Source: Flavobacteriales bacterium UBA6051 (GTDB lineage: Bacteria; Bacteroidota; Bacteroidia; Flavobacteriales_D; Crocinitomicaceae). Taken from it: a stretch of DNA of 64,000 bases. The notes below the pieces were generated by a model. It was not told where the DNA came from. It ran no database searches and worked only from the letters and a program-made list of their open reading frames with translations. The translations under genes were made by a program, and so were the position numbers. How positions within the stretch are numbered: position 1 is the first letter of the stretch; each line of letters begins with the position of its first letter. The DNA lies in NCBI GenBank assembly GCA_002427735.1, contig DIYP01000014.1:1-64000 (forward strand), written 5' to 3'. Positions 59,055 through 64,000 of this stretch are shown here, piece by piece.

Positions 59055-59960
59055 ATGGATAGAAGAAAGTTCATAAGAAACACCGCACTGGTATCGGGAG
59101 GTACAATTGTAGCGCCTTCCTTGATCGCTCAAAAAGAAAAGTGGAATCCTAAAAATTCGTTGACAATTCTGCACACGAATGATACGCACTCTAATATTGA
59201 TCCTTTTCCGGAAACGCATTCGAAATACCCAGGTAAAGGAGGTGTTGCCAGACGCTATGAAATCATTCAAAAAATAAGGGCGGAAGAAGAGAACGTTCTT
59301 TTACTGGATGCTGGTGATATTTTTCAGGGAACACCTTACTTTAATAGATATGGAGGTGTATTGGAAATGCGATTAATGTCGGAGTTAGGTTATGACGCTG
59401 CCACAATGGGTAATCACGATTTTGACGCTGGGGTGGAAGGCTTTGTAAAAGCAAGATCGCATGCGAAATTTCCTTTTCTGTGCTCTAACTACGATTTTTC
59501 TAATACCCTCATTGAAGGGCACACGCAGGAATCATTAGTGCTGAGTAAGGGAAATATCAAAGTCGGACTTTTTGGCGTGGGTGTGGAGTTAAAAGGGCTC
59601 GTTCCGGATGATAAATACAAGGAAACCAGATATCTTGATCCCGTTGATATAGCGAATGATCGTGCCAGAGATTTGAAGGCGCAGGGATGCGATCTCATTA
59701 TTTGTTTGTCGCATCTTGGCTATGAGTATGGATCGTCAAAGGTTTCTGATCGAATGCTCGCTAATAAGACAAGAAATATTCATTTAATCATTGGGGGGCA
59801 TACACACACGTTTTTAGATCGACCAACGGAAGAAAAGAATCTGGATGGGGATACTGTACTCATCAATCAGGTTGGTTGGGCCGGTATCAATGTAGGTCGT
59901 GTAGACTTTAGGTTTGATAAAAAAGCGTTTGCCAAGAAGGAAGTACTCATCGTAGAGTAG
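59055..59960 (+). CDS. Metallophosphatase (5'-nucleotidase N-terminal domain), Tat-exported
   Basis: The frame opens at 59031 inside the preceding gene; ATG at 59055, one base after the preceding TAG, starts the twin-arginine signal DRRKFIRNTALVSGG and is preferred (301 residues). The calcineurin-like fold shows all metal motifs: LHTNDTHS (about 39-46), DAGDIFQG (about 78-85), GNHDFD (about 115-120), SHLGYE and GGHTHTF (about 237-243). It hydrolyses nucleotides to nucleosides and phosphate in the periplasm, with the preceding protein presumably supplying the base-binding domain. Tat export suggests folding with metal in the cytoplasm. Confidence 0.92.
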   Translation: MDRRKFIRNTALVSGGTIVAPSLIAQKEKWNPKNSLTILHTNDTHSNIDPFPETHSKYPGKGGVARRYEIIQKIRAEEENVLLLDAGDIFQGTPYFNRYGGVLEMRLMSELGYDAATMGNHDFDAGVEGFVKARSHAKFPFLCSNYDFSNTLIEGHTQESLVLSKGNIKVGLFGVGVELKGLVPDDKYKETRYLDPVDIANDRARDLKAQGCDLIICLSHLGYEYGSSKVSDRMLANKTRNIHLIIGGHTHTFLDRPTEEKNLDGDTVLINQVGWAGINVGRVDFRFDKKAFAKKEVLIVE

Positions 59961-60034
59961 CACGGACGATATTTTTTTGCATAAGCTGCAACCCTTTGCT
60001 TCTCACATTCATTAGCATAGTAAAAACAATAACT

Positions 60035-60775
60035 ATGCGCGTATTTCTTTTACTTTCCCTCTTATTCAGTTTTCAAACTTTTGGACAGGACTCCACATTA
60101 ATTCGTTTGTTAGATCGGATTGATCGAAGGATGGAACAGCATTTCAATCAGGATGTAGCCTGGAAGAACGAACGAACTTGGGCACTGAAATTTTCACCAT
60201 TGCATTTAGCTGTAGGTGACGTCGGTTTCTATTTTGAAAGAAGAACGGGGAAGCGCACGAGTATTGAGATAGGAGGAGGATTAACTATAAGTGATCTTGC
60301 AAATTCAGCAGTAGAGAATATGGATGTTTTTGAACCAATCCTTGACTATGGTTACATCTATTATTTTGAGGATAACTTCTCAAAGGCAGGATTCCTGGGG
60401 GCACTAGAATACCGCATCTACCCTTTGGAGCGCCGCGCATCAATGCATCACTTTTATATAGCACCATCGGTTAAATATAAGTTGTACAATTATGGTATCA
60501 GAGATTACACGAATTCATTGCCAAATACGAGCGGTAGCGATCAGCGATTCAATGGTTACCTGAACTGCGGCTTTCAGCTTTGGCCTGCCAAAAAGTTTGT
60601 TGTTGATGCTTTCTTTGGTATGGGAATCGGTTACCGAATGCATCAGTCTTCTTTCGTTAATTCCTTTTTTGAAAATAATGAATGGAAACACTATTGGGAA
60701 CGAGAGGAGAATAATGAAATCCGGGTGTTGATGAACATTGGGGTAAAGCTCGGACTGGGAGGCGGGAAATCATGA
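60035..60775 (+). CDS. Outer-membrane protein of unknown function
   Basis: The frame opens at a TTG (59996); ATG at 60035 starts the signal (MRVFLLLSLLFSFQTFGQ), giving 246 residues. The mature part has a short helical stretch, then alternating beta-strands (for example GFYFERRTGKRTSIEIGGGL) as in a small outer-membrane barrel, ending GVKLGLGGGKS. No specific family is recognised. It follows the metallophosphatase by 74 nt on the same strand; whether it belongs to the nucleotide locus is unclear. Confidence 0.65.
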   Translation: MRVFLLLSLLFSFQTFGQDSTLIRLLDRIDRRMEQHFNQDVAWKNERTWALKFSPLHLAVGDVGFYFERRTGKRTSIEIGGGLTISDLANSAVENMDVFEPILDYGYIYYFEDNFSKAGFLGALEYRIYPLERRASMHHFYIAPSVKYKLYNYGIRDYTNSLPNTSGSDQRFNGYLNCGFQLWPAKKFVVDAFFGMGIGYRMHQSSFVNSFFENNEWKHYWEREENNEIRVLMNIGVKLGLGGGKS

Positions 60776-60777
60776 GT

Positions 60778-61761
60778 TCAAAAGAACCATGCGCTTTTAC
60801 CAATGGTGAATCCCTTCTCTGTCAGGAAGTCATTGAATGAAGCAACACTCGGTGGGAAAATGCAGGAAACGACAATGTCTCCTCTTAGTTTATCTGGATT
60901 AAGAATTGGTTTGCTCAGAATCGGGGTATTATACTTTTCATATTTTAGATCGTACCAGTTAAACTCAATATGATTCTCAATCAGGTAGTTGGCCACAATT
61001 TTCCCCTTTTGACCTGATCCAATAAGGCAAATGGTTTGATTATTTAAGTCATTGAATTTAGAGAACCAATGCAATTTTAATTGAAAGAATGACGCTTGAT
61101 CGTAAACATCCGAGTTTCGGGATGTGCGGGCTGGGTGTTCCCTCCAAAGTAGTGTAACGATGTCCAAGCCGATGATTTGAAAACCATTTGCTTTCCACCG
61201 GAAAACCATATCGTAATCTTCAGGGTAGTTTAATTCATCAAAGATGTGATGATCGATTAAATCTTGTTTTCGAGTGATCCAGTTCGGCGAAGCAATAACG
61301 CATTCCCGGTAGATGTGTTTATAATGGTCTTTGTTGTTTATACGTTCATTCAACCATCTTTCGTATTTGAGATATCCGTCAGATACCTCTTGCTCCGAAA
61401 AGTAACGCACTTTTCCTGTGATAACACTTTTTTCCGGAGATCGTTTAATGGCATTAACCATTCTTTCGAGTCTTCCCTTAGGCATTATATCGTCGGCATC
61501 CATGCGCGTAACATATATTCCTTTCGCGTGTTTTAGACCAAGTTGAAGCGCTGGAATAATTCCCACTTGTTCATTCGTAAAAAGGTGTATTCTCGAATCA
61601 ATATGGCAATATTGCAATACCTCATTTTGACTTTCGTCTGTCGAGAAATCATTCACGCATATCAATTCCCAATCAAGGTATGATTGTGTTACTATCGACT
61701 CAATGGTTTCTGAGACCCATGGTGCCGCATTTTTGAAGGGGAGTATGATAGAAACTTTCAC
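60778..61761 (-). CDS. Family 2 glycosyltransferase with C-terminal Rossmann-like domain
   Basis: The 327-residue protein has a GT-A domain (about 1-210): SIILPFKNAAPWVSETIESI (about 4-23), the UDP-binding aspartates in CVNDFSTDES, the metal motif MDADDIMP (about 90-97) and WITRKQDL. From about residue 240 a second segment begins with TICLIGSGQKGKIVANYL, a nucleotide-binding-like loop, and continues to the end. It probably adds a sugar to a surface glycan or a lipid carrier; acceptor unknown. Translation begins at GTG, 4 nt after a minus-strand TAATTTCA. The stop is 2 nt from that of the convergent gene. Confidence 0.83.
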   Translation of the reverse strand: MKVSIILPFKNAAPWVSETIESIVTQSYLDWELICVNDFSTDESQNEVLQYCHIDSRIHLFTNEQVGIIPALQLGLKHAKGIYVTRMDADDIMPKGRLERMVNAIKRSPEKSVITGKVRYFSEQEVSDGYLKYERWLNERINNKDHYKHIYRECVIASPNWITRKQDLIDHHIFDELNYPEDYDMVFRWKANGFQIIGLDIVTLLWREHPARTSRNSDVYDQASFFQLKLHWFSKFNDLNNQTICLIGSGQKGKIVANYLIENHIEFNWYDLKYEKYNTPILSKPILNPDKLRGDIVVSCIFPPSVASFNDFLTEKGFTIGKSAWFF

Positions 61762-61765
61762 TTGA

Positions 61766-61773
61766 TGAAATTA
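61766..61773 (-). promoter_or_regulatory. -7-like element before glycosyltransferase GTG start
   Basis: TAATTTCA on the minus strand is two bases from TAnnTTTG and ends 4 nt before the GTG at 61761, the same geometry as at 22768-22775 and 13361-13368. Confidence 0.35.
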
Positions 61774-61835
61774 GCGAAATTCCTGATTTGGGGTAGTATC
61801 ACCAACTTTTGGAATAACGATACCGTTAACCATAT

Positions 61836-62642
61836 ATGAGCAACCAATTTCTATGTATGACAGCATTTTGCCTGTCCACGCTACTAAGCTATTCGCAGAC
61901 ATCTATTTCAGCCGGTGTGGCAAAACGAAGTGATAAACTAACAAATGGTGGAGCCTTTGAACAATTGTTTTTGAGTGCTACCCCAAAACGTTATCAGCAC
62001 GACTATTTTTCCTTATCATTCGAATACAAAAAGAAGCGTTTTCTGGCTGCTGCAGAACTTTTGTATACGCATTCAAAAACTGATATAGAGTCAGTTTCCG
62101 GTTATAGTGTTGGCGGAACCACGTATCATACGCACCATAGCTCAAGGTATAACTTCACGGCAAATTTTCACCAACTAGGGGTGAAACTGATAGCGAATCC
62201 TGTATTTTTTCATGAAAGTGCTTTTAATCTGGCAGCTGGGCCTTTTGTTCAATTCGATTTTTCCATTCACGAGTCAGAGTCAGATCACTACCATTGGTAT
62301 CGATATTCGCATTCGGAACAAACCTATAATCCGGTAACTCAGACCTATGGTTCAAATTCGACAGTTACGGTAACAGAATCCACAGATGAATTTGATGGAT
62401 ATATTTTGTCAAATCCGCTTTTTTCAGTTGGGTTGAGTTTGCGCCCCAGATATCAATTTAATCAATTTATTGTAGAAGCAAATTTGTCTGCAGGACTTGG
62501 TTTTAGTGAAAGAATTCAAGAGAACTACGCAGACTCCAAGGATGCTATGCATGAATACGGGGGACCAAATCTATTCTCAGAAGTCGGACTGAAAGTTGGC
62601 TATATTCTGCCATCAAAGGAAGCAGTGGTAGGTGAAAACTGA
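61836..62642 (+). CDS. Outer-membrane beta-barrel protein of unknown function
   Basis: The 268-residue protein has a signal peptide (about 1-21, ending SYSQ) and a barrel-like pattern of amphipathic strands. Between about residues 145 and 185 there is a long hydrophilic loop rich in histidine, serine, threonine and tyrosine (HYHWYRYSHSEQT, TVTVTEST). Such loops face outside and could bind metal or glycan, which is conjecture. No family was recognised. An ATG seven codons later is an alternative start. It is divergent from the glycosyltransferase. Confidence 0.65.
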   Translation: MSNQFLCMTAFCLSTLLSYSQTSISAGVAKRSDKLTNGGAFEQLFLSATPKRYQHDYFSLSFEYKKKRFLAAAELLYTHSKTDIESVSGYSVGGTTYHTHHSSRYNFTANFHQLGVKLIANPVFFHESAFNLAAGPFVQFDFSIHESESDHYHWYRYSHSEQTYNPVTQTYGSNSTVTVTESTDEFDGYILSNPLFSVGLSLRPRYQFNQFIVEANLSAGLGFSERIQENYADSKDAMHEYGGPNLFSEVGLKVGYILPSKEAVVGEN

Positions 62643-62727
62643 TTGTACTATTTTTCTGAATAATCAACAATAAACGCTAGCAATTTTGTCAATAAATCCT
62701 TTTCAAGCTTGAATGAATACTGGGGGG

Positions 62728-64000
62728 TTAGAAAATACATCCCTTGAAAAGCGGTGCGTTTTCAAACAGTCCTATCATACTATCAACTTGGGAGGTTGAC
62801 ATTGTTCCATTTGCCAATTGTTGCGAATAAATTGAGTTAAAAGTTCCAATATTGTAGTAATTGATATAGGCATTGAAATGTTCTTCCAGAGCGATTTCCC
62901 CAAAAAGAAGAGACCTCCCATACATGTCGGCGACTACTGACTGTGGGTCGCGGAGGGAGATACAGCCCGTACTCAAATCTACCCAGGTAGCAAATGCTAC
63001 TTGCTCAATGGCACTTAAAGAATCATAATAATATGCGGTGTCAGCTTGGTAGAGAGCAAAAATTTCAGCGTTGTCATAAAAAATATCTCCATCGAATGAT
63101 TGCGAAAGGGAGTACAGCATGGTATAATTGAATTTTGAGATTTCTCCGTTGGCGCAGTCAAACATAGAAGATATAATGCATTGATTGTTCAAATATTGAT
63201 TAGAACTGTCATTGAAGGTATCGTAAAGCGAAGCGATTTGAATCATTGTTGAACTATCAAAAGCGTGAGGGACTACGTCATTACTATTATACATTCCTAG
63301 AAATTTGTCTCCGATTTGTGAACTAAAGTAGTTTGCAAAGTTCGCGTTTCCAGGGCTGAATCCAGCCGTTGCATAACAGCTGATTTCGAAGTTGTTAGAT
63401 GGATTCCAGTAAGATTGGTTATCTATTAGAGACAATGTTACGCATGGAGATAATCCGCCACCAAGCGAGTGACCAGCAACCGCAATTTCTAATGTGCCTG
63501 AATCACCTCCAATACTATCTTTGAGATACTCCATAATGGTTCCTTTCGATCCATCTTCCATTATGTTGAACAGAACATTTAAGCCAGTGTTAACTCCTGT
63601 TGACACATAATTTCCTGCGTTCGTAACAGATGAGCTGGTGATTGTATCTGGTGAACCGAAATCACCAACATTGCTTGTTCCAGATGAAATGGCTGGCCAT
63701 TCAACCATTCCGTCCACTGAAAAATCCTCATCAATCCAATCGTATGCTGAAGCTCCAATAGTTCCAGCTATTGCAAGAACGTACATTGTGCTCGAGGTGT
63801 CATCTGGATCAAGACCTTCCAGGAGTATCATAGTATTGTCCGACACACATGAGTCTGAGTCACAAGTCGAACTGTTCGCTGTGTAAGTGACGGGTCCCCA
63901 AATGGGAGTCCAGGTGCCTATGAGTTCTTGAATACTGTCGTTTGTGAGTACATTGTTTACTCCTGTAATTGCTTGAGCTTGCAATGAATCAGGACTTCCG
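62728..64000 (-). CDS. Lipase-like (class 3) alpha/beta hydrolase (5' end outside window)
   Basis: The minus-strand frame is open through the window end: the codons before the TTG at 63984 continue without a stop, so the gene is truncated at its 5' end, with 423 residues visible. The class 3 lipase signature is present: VAGHSLGGG (nucleophile Ser) and a following core (CYATAGFSPGNANFAN), with SNDVVPHAF supplying a likely acidic or histidine region. Several acidic stretches with little positive charge suggest a secreted enzyme. The substrate, lipid or other ester, is unknown. The C-terminus ends LFKGCIF without a T9SS sorting domain. Confidence 0.75.
   Translation of the reverse strand, partial: GSPDSLQAQAITGVNNVLTNDSIQELIGTWTPIWGPVTYTANSSTCDSDSCVSDNTMILLEGLDPDDTSSTMYVLAIAGTIGASAYDWIDEDFSVDGMVEWPAISSGTSNVGDFGSPDTITSSSVTNAGNYVSTGVNTGLNVLFNIMEDGSKGTIMEYLKDSIGGDSGTLEIAVAGHSLGGGLSPCVTLSLIDNQSYWNPSNNFEISCYATAGFSPGNANFANYFSSQIGDKFLGMYNSNDVVPHAFDSSTMIQIASLYDTFNDSSNQYLNNQCIISSMFDCANGEISKFNYTMLYSLSQSFDGDIFYDNAEIFALYQADTAYYYDSLSAIEQVAFATWVDLSTGCISLRDPQSVVADMYGRSLLFGEIALEEHFNAYINYYNIGTFNSIYSQQLANGTMSTSQVDSMIGLFENAPLFKGCIF

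Overview
The window looks like a chromosomal segment of a Bacteroidota bacterium, most likely a flavobacterium of the Crocinitomicaceae/Cryomorphaceae kind. The phylum call rests on several proteins with type IX secretion system (T9SS) C-terminal sorting domains of both type A and type B, on TonB-dependent receptors with carboxypeptidase-like N-domains, and on the Bacteroidota promoter -7 element TAnnTTTG in front of many genes. Further support comes from a BshC bacillithiol enzyme, carotenoid genes and a short Bacteroidota-type AMP nucleosidase. The family-level placement is inference. The DNA is moderately AT-rich. No rRNA, tRNA, CRISPR array, prophage or insertion sequence was seen.

Layout: 1-7406 holds three tandem secreted surface proteins with type B sorting domains; the first is cut by the window edge and carries 243-bp tandem repeats. 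7430-16588 is housekeeping and stress: lycopene cyclase, proline dehydrogenase, aroB, a MerR regulator facing a VUT transporter, an MFS exporter, msrB-msrA, a Spy-like protein, an LRR lipoprotein and a CPBP protease. 16598-22697 holds AMP nucleosidase, dipeptidyl peptidase III, a DUF2541-like protein, an endonuclease III with a TPR protein, a small conserved protein and a secreted esterase. 22780-26718 holds a lipoprotein/outer-membrane operon and a methyltransferase. 26720-34316 has a DUF1801 protein, a NYN-LOTUS protein, dnaX split by a -1 frameshift site, VOC and cupin proteins, a CrtD-like desaturase, a cyclophilin and bshC. 34368-51766 contains a TonB receptor, a zinc metalloprotease, a DinB/aminotransferase operon, a beta-propeller type B protein, a TPR-SpoIIE phosphatase, a MOSC protein, citrate synthase and a DPP-IV-like peptidase.

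52122-59960 reads as one functional locus for extracellular DNA or nucleotide use: a lamin-tail T9SS protein, a TonB receptor, a T9SS endonuclease I, and a 5'-nucleotidase split into two genes. 60035-64000 ends with outer-membrane proteins, a glycosyltransferase and a lipase-like protein cut by the edge.

The signals most worth following are these. dnaX is split at an A10 tract containing the canonical A AAA AAG slippery heptamer. Many genes have a TAnnTTTG element only 4-10 nt before the start codon, implying leaderless mRNAs, several with GTG starts. A shared module of about 55 bp lies before a Spy-like gene and a DUF2541-like gene. The lamin-tail gene has a long structured leader, the endonuclease III lacks iron-sulfur cysteines, and convergent genes are packed with essentially no space between their stops.
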